DNA of 64,000 bases, taken from NCBI GenBank assembly GCA_026936335.1, contig JAPMXV010000031.1:124001-188000 (forward strand). Direction: 5' to 3'. Position 1 is the first letter of the stretch. Each line of letters begins with the position of its first letter. Origin of the DNA: Mantamonas sphyraenae. Taxonomy: Eukaryota > CRuMs > Mantamonadidae. Of the stretch, positions 12,230 to 22,333 are shown in pieces. The notes under the pieces were generated by a model. It saw nothing but the letters and a program-made list of their open reading frames with translations. It was not told the origin of the DNA and searched no databases. The position numbers were made by a program, and so were the translations under genes.

Positions 12230-14177
12230 TCAGGCGACGTCGTCAAAGCCAACCTCGACATTGGTCCCCTCAAAAACAACGCGGCCTTTGCGTCTCACGT
12301 GTCCCGTCTCGTCGGTGTTGGGAGATGTGCTCAGGTCGCCAAAGAGCAGACGTGTGGATGGCGACGGAGCTACCTGCATGGCATCATGCTTGGCCAGGGA
12401 ACGACGCTTGGTGTCGCTGTTGACGACGGCACCGGCTTCCTCAAAGGCAGCGTCGAGGCGTTTGAGAGCCTCCTTTGTGGCTTCGCTACGTCCTCGAAGG
12501 AGCATGTTTGCGCGTTGCTGTCGCTCATTTTGCGAGGGGGAGGGACTCCAGTGTTGGCTGATGCTCATGTCTGAGCGACTGGAGCCCGAGCTGCTCGCTG
12601 TGCTGTTGGCCATGCTCTGCTGCAGCATGGCATTCTGATAGCTGACCTCTCGAAACTGCTGGCGTAGGCGACTCAGTTCCTTGGACTGGGAGCTGACCAA
12701 CGACTCGGATCGTGCATAGTTGCTCTCTGCCGCGCGATAACTTTGCTCCTTGATTTTCAGCAGCGCCTCTTGCCTGCGGCAGCGTTCCTGCTCCATTTTG
12801 CATTGGTCACGCAGCAACTCGACCTGCATGCGCAATTCCTGCGCCGTTTCTGCGTCCACAGCATGTGTGTCACCGGAGAGCAGCCGTGTGGTGGTGGATG
12901 TGCGCTGCTTGTCCTTCTGCAGCGTGGTCTTTGTCTCAGCCAGCACATCCAGGCGGCTGTGTTGACTGTCGTTGCTGCGCAGTTGTGCGTCGACATCCTC
13001 TTTGATGCGTTTGACGTGTTCGTACACTGCGGCGAGGTCATCGTCGAGCTGCCCTCGAAAGTGTGTCTTGAAGTCGACAAGTGCACTCCAGAGCGAGTCG
13101 TTGAGACTACGCAGGAGCTCGTCCTGCTGCTGATAAATCATGAGGGAGCGTTTTACGCGTGAGCGGTCTGCACGCACAGCCCGCAGCTCCTCGTGTGCGG
13201 CGGTGGCCAGGGCGCGCAGATCTTGGCTCGGCGCAGGCGACTGTACATTGGCCATGGGTGACGCGTAGACGCTGTCGTTGCTCTCTTCCAGCTGTTGCAT
13301 CAGCTTCTCCTGCAGCTCGTCCTTGGCTTCCCTCTCCTTGCGCACTTGCGCCTGCAGCTGTTCAACTCGTTCGGCTGCCTTGTCTGCGCTCTCCTGATGA
13401 GCTCGCTGCATGTGCGCCACCTCTGCGCTCAGCTGGTTGTTTCTATGTGCCAGCAGAGCGTTGTCTTCCTTGAAGCGCTGCGCGAGTGGGAGCGTGGATC
13501 GGGTGTCAGCGAACAAGAGGAACAGCAGCAGCGAGTGCGCGCCAAAATTGTCAGTTCAAAAGGCTCACAAAAAGCACGCCTCACGCGTGCAGGCGTTCAC
13601 GTACAGTCAGCTGTTCTTCGAGAGCCGTGCATTTGTTTTGGTAGAGCTGCAGCCTTGCCGAAAGTTGCTCAAGGCGGATCTGCAAGGCCGGGTCGGCACG
13701 GGCATCCGCACTGTGCGGCCCTGCGTCGACGTGGTTCCGCCGGCCCGAGTCTGGGGTAAACGGTGTGGCGGGCGCTTCGTTGACGGTGGTGCTCTTTGGA
13801 CGCGGCGTCATGGCACTCAGGTGACTGGTGTTCCAAGACGGATGGTCGAGGGTGGAGGCGTCGGTGGCCGCATGTTGATCGTCGTATTGGGTGTCGTCCA
13901 GTGCCTCGAGCGCAGGTCCTTCACTGCTGATTGAAGAGGCAACCGACATTGCTGGCGAGGCCGGAGAGACGCGCAGCGCAGGTGCGGTCAATGCGCCTGT
14001 GCTGTCCGTGTCGTCATCATCGACAGAGGACGAGGATGCAGAGAGCGAGCCCGTTTGCGCGCGGGTCTTCCTGCCCTTGCGTCGAGGCTTGGGCGCAGGA
14101 AGCGGCACCAGCGGCTCCACCATGCAAAACAGGGCGTACAGCGGTCCTGACTTGGAGGAGGACGACGACGACGACAT
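12230..14177 (-). CDS. Coiled-coil protein, function unknown
   Basis: Two exons: 13605-14177 and 12230-13477, joined across a 127-nt intron (donor GTACGT, CTGAC motif, acceptor GCGCAG; phase 0). Predicted 606 residues. It starts at the ATG of MSSSSSSSKSGPLYAL, 57 bp from the divergent start of the next gene. The first 190 residues are Ser/Asp-rich and probably disordered, with a basic patch KPRRKGRKTR. From LEQLSARLQLYQNKCTALEE onward it is mostly heptad-type coiled coil, ending in a basic tail (RKGRVVFEG). No enzymatic motif was recognised. It sits just upstream of rotatin on the same strand, so a centrosomal or basal-body role is conceivable, but that rests on neighbourhood alone. Confidence 0.75.
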
Positions 14178-14234
14178 GGACGCGGTGATGGTTTGGGCCA
14201 GGTGGAGGACGCATCGCACTTGCGCATCCACACC

Positions 14235-14957
14235 ATGTCTGACTCGAGCGTGCGCGTGGCCGATGCGCTGTATGCACCCAGCGAGCTTGCAGACGTGGAC
14301 GCCATGGTTGTGCAACAGGAGGAGGCCGACATGGCGTACCAGGTGCCTGCAGAGTTTGGTACGTTGCTCGGGTTGATCAGCCACAGTCCCACCGCACACA
14401 CAACCTGCCCACCGGCACCCATGCTGACACCTGTCCTTCCACCATGTGTGTGGCCTTTTCCGCACCGCAAAGCCGCCACGCTGAGTGATGAACAGCAGCA
14501 GTCGTTGTCACGGTACCTGGAAAAGGTCGATTGGCTGGCAGAGGTGCTGGAGGGCCAATCGCTGGACGAGGCGTATGCGCAGCTGGACGGTGAGTGAAGC
14601 CTCGTGTGGCCCGAGGACACGTGCGTGTGTGTGGACGGTGTGCATTTGCAACACTGCGCACCCATGAGTGAGAGTGGCCACTTGTCTACATCGCAGGAGA
14701 GCGGGGACAAGCAACCCTGACGCCGAGACACACGCGCCCCCACAGACATCGACTCGCAAGAGCGCCAGGCGCAGCTTGACACGCTGCAGGAAACTGTGCG
14801 GGATTTGGACCAAGAACGCAAGTACTGGGACAATGTGTTGCAAGAGCTGGACGAAGAGAGCCATCGGCTGTCCGAGTACGGACGTGTGCTCAAGCGACTG
14901 ACCAACTCGCGGTCCAAGGAGGAACGGGACCGCTTCCGAAGCATGCTGGATGCGTGA
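14235..14957 (+). CDS. Small acidic coiled-coil protein, unknown
   Basis: Three exons: 14235-14358, 14473-14589 and 14746-14957 (introns 114 and 156 nt, both phase 1, both with CTGAC-type motifs). Predicted 150 residues beginning MSDSSVRVADALYAP and ending in RDRFRSMLDA. The second half is one long amphipathic coiled coil containing the run LDQERKYWDNVLQELDEES. Its size and single-helix design resemble small subunits of tethering, kinetochore or BLOC-type complexes, but I do not recognise a family. The first intron keeps the frame open, so an unspliced reading would give a false 134-residue product. It is divergent from the preceding coiled-coil gene with 57 bp between ATGs and convergent with the DUF5522-like gene (50 bp). 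Confidence 0.7.
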
Positions 14958-15007
14958 CATCGAATGAAAAGAACGCTGTACATATAGAACGGTTGTATTT
15001 TGGGGAC

Positions 15008-15382
15008 TCACTCGTTGGCGTCGGGCACGGCCTCGTGTTCGTAGGGGCAGTGGCGGCACGCGTTTCCGCAACACTTGCCCCTGTTCATGTGGGCAAGGGC
15101 ATTGAACACCCAATAGGGCCCATCCATGTAGCCCAGGTCTCCGTTTTCAAGACTCATCAGATGCAGCTCCTCAATCTCTGGCGACACCGCGTCCGGCTGG
15201 GTTATGGTCAGCTCCACCAAAGCCTCCGCGTCGTCCCCGTCGCCGCTGTCATCCAGTTCCGCGGCGTCGTACTGCGTCGCGTACCGTTGCACCCACTTTT
15301 GTGTCTTGAGTGCTCGCACGGGGGCAGCCACGACCAGGTGGCGGTGTGCACGGTGGGTCGACGACATCCGGGGGCGCTGCAT
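15008..15382 (-). CDS. DUF5522-like small Cys-rich protein
   Basis: Predicted 124 residues, stop TGA at 15008-15010, first in-frame ATG at 15380-15382 (a second at 15365-15367). The C-terminus holds a compact Cys cluster, NRGKCCGNACRHCPY, typical of a short uncharacterised domain (DUF5522) found in bacteria and eukaryotes. The N-terminus is basic and lacks acidic residues (MQRPRMSSTHRAHRHL), compatible with a mitochondrial presequence. Cys and His spacing suggests a metal or cluster site, but this is inference. It is divergent from the ureidoglycolate lyase gene with only 29 bp between the two ATGs. Confidence 0.72.
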   Translation of the reverse strand: MQRPRMSSTHRAHRHLVVAAPVRALKTQKWVQRYATQYDAAELDDSGDGDDAEALVELTITQPDAVSPEIEELHLMSLENGDLGYMDGPYWVFNALAHMNRGKCCGNACRHCPYEHEAVPDANE

Positions 15383-15411
15383 CCGCCCGCGCCAAGCAAA
15401 CCCACACGAGC

Positions 15412-15906
15412 ATGAGCATTGCAAATCAAGTGGACAAACCAACAAAGGTGATGACTCCTGTTGACATCACAGCAGAGCGATTTGCTCCGTTTGGCGAACT
15501 TGTGAGCGAAGGCGGCGAGCTCCAAGACCTGGATCTCAGCTCCGACGCGGGCAAGCCCAACCTCTACACCATGAATCTGGACGCCCTCATGTCCTTTGAT
15601 CGTATCGCACGACACCGCAAGGTGACACAGTGTCTGGGGCCCATCAACGCATCCGGCAACTGGTTTATGGGTGTTTGCCCTCCAAGCGACGACGATTCCG
15701 ACTCGGGAACCCCAGACGAGGACCAGTTGGTGGTGTTTTCCATCCCCAACACAGTGGGTATCAAGCTGCACAGAGGCACGTGGCATGCAGGGCCGCACCA
15801 GACCGAGCAGACGCTGTACTACAACCTCGAGCTGAACAACACAAACAAGGACGACCTGCACGTGCAACCCTTTGAAGCCCAATACCTGATCCAAAACGAG
15901 CAGTGA
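15412..15906 (+). CDS. Ureidoglycolate lyase (AllA/DAL3 family)
   Basis: Single-exon gene of 164 residues, ATG 15412-15414, TGA 15904-15906. The enzyme converts ureidoglycolate to glyoxylate and urea in the purine/allantoin degradation pathway. Family features visible: TAERFAPFGELV near the N-terminus, a central GVCPPSDDDSD loop, the strand VVFSIPNTVGIKLHRGTWH containing the catalytic-region His, and the LYYNLELNNTN segment. Length matches the bacterial and fungal enzymes (about 160-195). No targeting signal is obvious. No other allantoin-pathway gene lies in the window. It shares a 29-bp inter-ATG gap with the DUF5522-like gene, so the two promoters must overlap. Confidence 0.85.
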   Translation: MSIANQVDKPTKVMTPVDITAERFAPFGELVSEGGELQDLDLSSDAGKPNLYTMNLDALMSFDRIARHRKVTQCLGPINASGNWFMGVCPPSDDDSDSGTPDEDQLVVFSIPNTVGIKLHRGTWHAGPHQTEQTLYYNLELNNTNKDDLHVQPFEAQYLIQNEQ

Positions 15907-15983
15907 AGAGTGTGCTCACACATCGTGGATGCACCTGTGCAATGCATTCATGCTCTCACCGACAAAAAGTCTCCGGCTCGTGA

Positions 15984-16221
15984 TCACCGTCGTCGCGTGG
16001 CACTTCCCGCTGTGCGTGCTCGTGCAGACGGCGAGGAATCCAACAGCGCATCTTCGTCCAACTCGTTCTCCTTCTTGCTAGTCTTCTTGCGACTGCGTCG
16101 CTGCGGCGGACGGCTCTTGCGAACCTGCGATTCTGGCGTGCGTGGCTCCGCACTCCCTGGTGTCGACTGTTCCCTGTTACTGCTGCCCCGTCCGGCCTTG
16201 CTGGAACTGGATGTTGTGCCA

Positions 16222-16257
<36 letters not shown>

Positions 16258-17378
16258 GCTTCGGACGGTTCGCCCGTGTCTTCCCGCAGACAGCTGGCAG
16301 GGACGTATTCGATCAGGTCGGGCGGCACCAGAGTCTCCAGCTGTTGGGGCGTGCAGGTATGCATGTCCATCTTGCGAAGGACCTCGTTGTCGTCGTGTAT
16401 CTCAAAGGGCATGTTGAAGTTGAAGAACACCTCTTCACGGTCCTCGGACATCTGGCACTCGATGGTTGTGTCTCGACGCGTGTTCACCACAATGAAGGGC
16501 AGCGTAATAATGTGTTCGTACTTGTGGGGCACGCTGTTGCGGCTCACAAGGTTCTCGAAGGAAATCAGCTGGCACACCAGCTCCTGCAGGTGCTGTTCTT
16601 TCTTTTCGATCCGTTCCAACGACTCTTCCCGTTCGTGCTGCTTGTCTTCTAGTTGCTTCTTACTGTTTGTGGGCAGGCCCTCCCATGAGATGGCCTTCTT
16701 GTTCTTGGAAATGATGTTCATGGCCATAAGCACGTTCAGCGCGTCATACACCCTTCGCCGGATGTTTTTCTGGTCATATTGCTGTGTGTGCAGTGTGATT
16801 CGTGTGTACATACCTGTGTCAGACGCTGGGAATCCGCGCATGCCTGCTGCCCTCGCTGTTTGTCCGACATACCCTTTCCTCTTCGTCGTACTCCGCCCTG
16901 CAACGTGCACCACGTGTGTCAGTACCGCTCCAAACACACCCACACACCGTCCACGCACAGAGCTCTCACGTCGTCACACGCCCTCCATTTCCAAACTCAC
17001 GTAAACTCCTGCACCAGCTCGTCAGCCACTTCGTTGTAGGTTGTGACTCCCTTGCTCTTGACCTTTTCGCACACCTTTTGGCTAAAATGACGCAGTCCTT
17101 TCGACTTGCTGGTCTTGTTCTTGCGCTGTCGTTTGCGTTCCGACCCTCCCCTGCGCACAAGCACCGCCGTCGTGCCCCCGTTAGCCGTCCCAAGGGCGTC
17201 AGTCTCCTGGGTCGGCCCGATCACACAAATCGCCCAAGCACAGCAACTTTGTAGCCGGCCCGCATTTGCTTCCAGGACGCGCAAACCCCACCGTGGTGAC
17301 CCCACGGCATAACAACACTCTATTTCACACCACTTACCCGCTAAACTCGTCCTCGCTTGCCTTCCTCTTCCCCGGCAT
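15984..17378 (-). CDS. TFDP: Transcription factor DP (E2F dimerisation partner)
   Basis: DP pairs with E2F to bind TTTSSCGC sites and drive S-phase genes. Exons: 17338-17378, 17001-17150, a 25-nt microexon 16873-16897, and 15984-16781; predicted 337 residues. The winged-helix domain is assembled across three exons: [14 protein letters not shown], then [11 protein letters not shown], then [18 protein letters not shown]. The coiled-coil/marked-box part follows ([26 protein letters not shown]), then an acidic, poly-Ser tail (Ser run encoded at 16224-16254). Start ATG at 17376-17378 gives [12 protein letters not shown]. Phases are 2, 2 and 0. The microexon is required to keep the DNA-binding domain in frame. 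A near-consensus E2F site sits 12 bp upstream of the ATG, suggesting autoregulation. Confidence 0.92.
16224..16254 (+). repeat. (CTG)n microsatellite in the DP gene
   Basis: About ten CTG/GCT units on the plus strand, read as AGC in the minus-strand DP gene and encoding poly-Ser. Confidence 0.9.
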
Positions 17379-17715
17379 GGCGTTGGAAATTTTTTGGCGC
17401 GAAACGCGCACTGGCCTTGCTGGGGCCTCACCAAGGATAGCTGGGTGAGGTTTGCGGGAGCATGTGGTGTGGATCATGTTTGTTGTCCACTGGAATGAAA
17501 TGAAGTGATCCATGGCAGGGTGTGGCGGCTGCTGTCGTCGTCGCCGTGCGGTTGAGATTCGGCACCACACCATCGACCACAAACGACTACAGGGAAGGAA
17601 TGGTCGGTCTGCAGCGATACTCACATGCATCAAGAAATCGATGCAAACAGCGAACTGTGATGCTGGTGACAACTGCCCATGAGCGGCTCGCGCCGCATCG
17701 CCCAACACTCAGGCA
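17379..17715. promoter_or_regulatory. Divergent intergenic region between DP and the His-rich coiled-coil gene
   Basis: 337 bp between two divergent start codons. Apart from the E2F-type site next to the DP gene I see no further recognisable element and no convincing additional coding exon. Open frames here lack homology-like features. Confidence 0.5.
17390..17404 (-). promoter_or_regulatory. E2F/DP binding site upstream of the DP gene
   Basis: The plus strand reads TTTTTTGGCGCGAAA, which matches the E2F consensus TTTSSCGCSAAA on both half-sites. It lies 12-26 bp before the DP start codon. Such a site in a DP or E2F promoter usually means feedback control by E2F/DP itself. The close spacing to the ATG implies a very short leader. 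Confidence 0.7.
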
Positions 17716-20700
17716 ATGTCCGGCAGCGTAGGTTCACACCCTCACGCACCAATGGCCTCTTATGCGCTCCCAATTTCCACCAGCATCCCATCGCCTCACA
17801 CTCACGCCCACGACGACGTGTCCACGCTAGTACCGACCCTCGAAAAAGGTCACCGAGACGCTGCGCATCGACTCGCAGGACCAGGGCAGCGGCAAGGCCG
17901 TCGCACCTGCCCCAGCACGTGCCCAGACACGCACCAGCACCTCGGGCAACGGGGCCATCGACGCCGTCGAGCAAGAGTACATCAACAATCTTCAGCAGCA
18001 GGTGTACTTCCTTGAAATGGAGGCCAACTACTTGAAGAGCGTAGACGCAGAGGCCGAGGCCCAGGCCAGACTGCAGGCCGAGGCCCAGCGTGGCTCCCAG
18101 AGCGATGACGAGTCGGACAGCAGCTCGTCCAGCGGTAAGTGAACCTTGCGTGCGCCTGCCTTGCGCTCGGTCAGCCAAAACTGCCAACGCGCCAAAAACT
18201 CGCAGAAGCCGTTACTCACAGGCGCCCTCGTCATTGCCTACAGAGAGCATCCCCATCCAAGCACCACCCATCCGCAGGAAGCGCCCCACATCCTCTCGCA
18301 ACTCAGGCACCCGAAGCAGCATGAACCACAGTGGCCGCAGCTCCGGCAGCTCGAGAAGTGACCACCACAAGTCGTCAGATTCCAAGCGCAAATCTCGCTC
18401 CACAAAGAGCTCCACCGGCTCTTCTCGCGGCAGCTACGGCAACTCTGGCACAGGCAGTCATTCGCACTCGTCCAGGCCCCACTCCTCCGATCGTCACGAC
18501 TACCATGATCGCGACCGCGACCGCGACCACGACCACGACCACAACCACAACTCCTCGTCCCGTCGCTCCGGCTCCTCCTCCTCCTCCAAAAGTAGGTCGC
18601 ACAAGCGATCTGGCTCCTCCTCCTCGGGCTCCAAGCATCACCACCCGTCGCACCAGCAGTCACAAAGCGATCACAGTCGTCCGCATGGCCATGGACACGA
18701 CGACCGCGACCACGACGACCGTGACGAGCGCGACAACAGCCACGGACACGGCCACGGCCACAGTCACCAGCACCAACACCAACACCAACACCAACAGGGC
18801 TACCCGCAGCCGCAGCCGTACCCGCAGCAGCCGATGTACAACACAGGAATGTCGTACGACAGCACAGGCAACAGCGGCACGTACATGCCCATTACCAGCG
18901 GCTCCTCGCCGCTGCCCCTGTCCAATCCGTACTTTCAATCCATGCCCGGTGGCGACAACGGCGACGAGTCGTCGCATGGCCGAGACGACAACGGTGACTC
19001 GTCGTCGCACCATGGCCACCACCGCCACAGCAGCCACAGCGGCCATCGCCACGGCAACAGCGACTCGAGCAGCACCATGTTTCCCGACTACAGCGTACAG
19101 GCGCAACAGATGCATCAGGCGCAACAAAACGCACTGCAGCAGGCGCAGCATGCGCAAAAGGAGGCGCAGGAGGCAAAGGCACGCGCACATCAGGAGGCCC
19201 AGGCACACGCTGCCGCCCAGCAGCGCTACATGCAGCTGCAACAGCAGCAACTGGCAGCCCTGCAAAGCGGTGGCAACGTGTCCATGAGCCAGGTGCAACC
19301 CTTTTCCGTTGCCAACTTCCAGCAAAGCCAGGGCTTCGATCCCATGATGGCCTCGCTCATGAGCAACACAGGCGAGCTCACCGAGGCCGAGCTCGACACC
19401 TACTTGCAGTCTCTCAAGCAAAAGTACAAGCAGCTGGGCGAAAAGGCCAGCACAGAGACACAGTTGCTGCGAGTTCAGCTTGAGGAGCGCGACAAAATGC
19501 TGGGTGCCGCCGAGTACGCCAAAGAGGAGTTGCGGCAAAACTTGGCCGACGCACGCGCCGAACTGGAGCATCAGCGCGAGACCGCTCGCCAGGAGAAGGA
19601 GGCCCTGCTCAAGGACACCATTGCCATGGAGAAGAAGGCCGAGTCGCTGCAAAGGCAGATTGACAAGCAGAAGGAGCTCATCGAACGCAATCAGGTGGAC
19701 AAGGAAAGCCTGATGGACCAAAACGTGGAGCTTGATGATGAGGCCAAGAAACTGCGCGAAACATTCAGCGAGTACGAACGCAAGCTGAAGCAGAAGGAGG
19801 AGAAGATCGAAGCGCTGACTCAGCAGGCGCTGGACCTGAAGCACGACCTGTCGCGCTACTCGCAGGCCAGCGGGGCGTTTGACTCGGTTAAGGAGCTGCG
19901 CGACATGGTGGAGGAGAAGCGTGAGCTGGAAGCAGAGATGGCCAACATGAAGGTGGAACTGGCCAACACCAAGAACACCAACCAGCGCCTGGAGGACGAG
20001 TGTGCCAAGCTGGTGGACGACGTGAGCAGCCTGCGTGCACAACTGCAGAACACAAAGTTTGAGGCCATGCAGAAGCAGGCACAGAACATCTGGTCACAAC
20101 TGGCAGGAGGCATGAAGAAGGACAAGAGCGAACACGCACGGCTGCTTGCCGAAAAGGTTGAGTTTGAACACCAGTATGATGAGACGCGTGAGAAGCTGGC
20201 AATTGCAGAGGACGTGATCGAGGAGCTGCAAGCCAAGAACCAGGTGCTTCTGGAGGAGGTGACTCGCGCTGAGAAACGCGCAGTCATCCTGGACGAGCAG
20301 AAGGACCGTTGCCTGGAGATGCTCGAGTCGGAACAGCAGCAATTCCGCGAGATCGACGACGCCAACACAGATCTGCTGAAGGAGAAGATGCTGCTGATGG
20401 ACCAGATCCAGGACATGCGCACCGAACTGGAGGACAATGAGGCCAAGTACCGCGAGGTGGCCGAGGAGAACTATGTCCTCAAGGCAGCCACAGACCAGCT
20501 GCTGGTCAAGCTGGACCTCAAGGACGGCCTGGACACACTCAAGCCCGAAGAGTTTGAGTCGATCATGGACAACACCAACCAGGTGACGCAGACAATCAGC
20601 AACCTCATGAGCAGCCTGCAGGAACTGAAGAGCCTGTCGCACGCACGCGCCATCAACAACGGACCCAACAACTCTGCGGGTGACGGACCGGCCAAGGAGC

Positions 20701-20891
20701 AAAACCTGGCCAGCCAACTCACCAACATGCAGCTTCGCTCGCTGGGCAACCAGGGCGGCAACGCACAGGGACGCCCACGTGGTCAGCGTGGGCAGGGATC
20801 CAGCCACCGCGCTCCTCCCGCCGTGCGCACCACAAACAAAGCCCGCAGCGAAGCAGGCGAGAGTCTTGCTAGTGCCGATGTACCTTTCTGA
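17716..20891 (+). CDS. His-rich and coiled-coil protein, unknown
   Basis: Exons 17716-17727, 17831-18134 and 18244-20891 (introns 103 and 109 nt); predicted 987 residues. Exon 1 encodes only MSGS. Exon 2 contains a distinctive amphipathic segment, EYINNLQQQVYFLEMEANYL, which looks conserved. Exon 3 starts Ser/Arg/Lys-rich, passes into His-rich runs (HGHGHGHSHQHQHQHQHQ near 18740-18800), then Gln/Pro, then more than 500 residues of continuous coiled coil (about 19380-20640), and ends in a Gly/Arg-rich tail. No catalytic domain. A structural or scaffold role is likely, possibly in the cytoskeleton or cilium; that is inference. Stop TGA at 20889-20891. Confidence 0.75.
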
Positions 20892-21226
20892 GCAACGAGT
20901 TGGACACTGAACAAACGTGCTTTTTGTGGAATGGCCAGCAACGCAGCAGCGCAGCACAGCGCAGCGACCCCCAATCCAAATTTCTTGCCCATGGTCACGC
21001 GCACCAGTCGCTCCAGCAGCAGAGCCAAGGGAGGCCGCAAAGCGTAGGTGCCAGTGAGGATGTGTGAGGTTGTCTGCGTGCGAGGAGAGAAGTTGGGTTC
21101 GCAGCCGCCGGATTTTCGTCCGCGTGACCCTCCAGGGCATGCTGCCCAGAACCTGTGCATCCTTGTCACATGTGTCCATGATTCTCAGTGTGGTGTGTGT
21201 GTGTGTTTGTGTGTGTTTTCTCGTGC
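20892..21226. other. Intergenic stretch with one weak minus-strand ORF
   Basis: About 335 bp between two plus-strand genes. On the minus strand an ATG at 20990-20992 opens MGKKFGLGVAALCCAAALLA, a hydrophobic segment that then runs into the antisense of the upstream gene. Its size and overlap make it doubtful, and I do not annotate it as a gene. The plus strand has (GT)n tracts from about 21190 to 21222. Nothing else was recognised. Confidence 0.4.
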
Positions 21227-21681
21227 ATGTGCGCGTGCAGTCCTTCTGTGGCTGTGAGACGTCACCCAAACGGCAAACGCGCGCCAAAAAATCTGCGGCA
21301 CGACTTGTCAGCAGTGCCGAATATAGAGGGGCTGACACGGTGAGCGTGTGTGTGCGTGCAATGTGTGTGTGTGGACTGCAGCAAGAGGGGTCGCAACGAC
21401 GACGCAGAGGCGCCGGAGGAAGAGAGTAGGCCAGTCGAGACGAAGCGGCAACGCGTGGAAGGGGTGAAGGAGATCTGCGACGTGGTGGTCCACAACGTGC
21501 TCAACGCCAAGGACGGCTTGGCAGCAGGGTACAAGGGCAACAGCAAGTATGTGGGCGAGGCCGGCGATGTGATCTGCGCCCACCACGTGGAGCTGGTGGA
21601 GCAGGTTGCGCTCAGGCTGATCGCCAAGCAGCGGCGGGCGGCAGGGAACACCACAGCAGCCATCGTGTCATCGCAAACATC

Positions 21682-21715
<34 letters not shown>

Positions 21716-22261
21716 GGAAGCAGCAAAGCAAACAGTGACCGAGCGACGGCCAGCAGCCGTTCGACGTCGTCTTCGGTGGAAGCTCGCAACAAGGAGCTGC
21801 GTGCAGAGATGGTCAAGCTCAAGACGCTGGAAACGCGTCTGAAGAAGGAAGAGCAGGTGTTGATGAGCATGAAGGATTCATACGATGAAGCGAAGCATCG
21901 CACCACGCTGCAGGCAGGCCAGAGCGAGTTGGAGGCTGATCTGCAACGCAGGAGCGGAGATGGCCTGCCGGTGGTGCTGAACAAGGAACAACGGACGCTG
22001 TTGCGAGCACAGGCCACGGGACAATTGGCACAGAAGCTCGTGGCCACACTGCAGCGCATGCGACTCAACGCAGAGCAGGTGGAGCAGTTTGTGCAGAGTG
22101 TGCACAGCGAGCACGAGGAAGTCAACATGGTCATGGCCGAGCTCGCCAAGCACTACCAGATTGCCAACAAGAAAAAGACAAAGGGGGCGTCGGGACGCAT
22201 CAACACAAACGCCAAGAGTCTCATTCGAGGCATTGCACGCGCCGGGGCTGCCAAGCAATGA
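21227..22261 (+). CDS. Basic coiled-coil, nuclear-type protein; N-terminus uncertain
   Basis: The secure part is 21382-22261: a bipartite basic stretch (KRGR...ETKRQRVE), a helical block VKEICDVVVHNVLNAKDGLA, a poly-Ser run (AGC repeats 21683-21714) and two long coiled-coil blocks, ending in KSLIRGIARAGAAKQ. No in-frame ATG precedes it within the exon. A candidate first exon 21227-21339 (ATG 21227, donor GTGAGC at 21340) joins in frame across a 42-nt intron, giving 330 residues. That intron would be much shorter than the others, and the CTGAC motif falls inside the proposed exon, so the real donor may lie further upstream. A nuclear role (chromatin or kinetochore) is a guess from composition. 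Confidence 0.6.
21683..21714 (+). repeat. (AGC)n microsatellite
   Basis: Ten to eleven AGC units encoding poly-Ser in the basic coiled-coil gene. Confidence 0.9.
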
Positions 22262-22333
22262 AGGAATGGAATTGGATTGAAACACGCATGTGCAGCATGC
22301 ATTGAGCCATTGAGTGTCACTTGTTCCCCTTGG

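Noticed and set aside
11317-12423. 368-codon plus-strand frame at the rotatin 5' end
   Set aside because: Antisense to a strongly conserved rotatin N-terminus, no start context.
18660-20042. 460-codon minus-strand frame, Leu/Val-rich
   Set aside because: Created by the His- and Gln-rich, coiled-coil coding strand; the apparent hydrophobicity comes from antisense of CAG/CAC codons.
20783-21169. Small minus-strand membrane protein gene
   Set aside because: Hydrophobic segment is short and the frame overlaps the 3' coding end of the plus-strand gene; no family recognised.
21190-21375. GT-rich tracts as telomeric or regulatory repeat
   Set aside because: Simple dinucleotide runs of the kind found beside many introns and leaders here.
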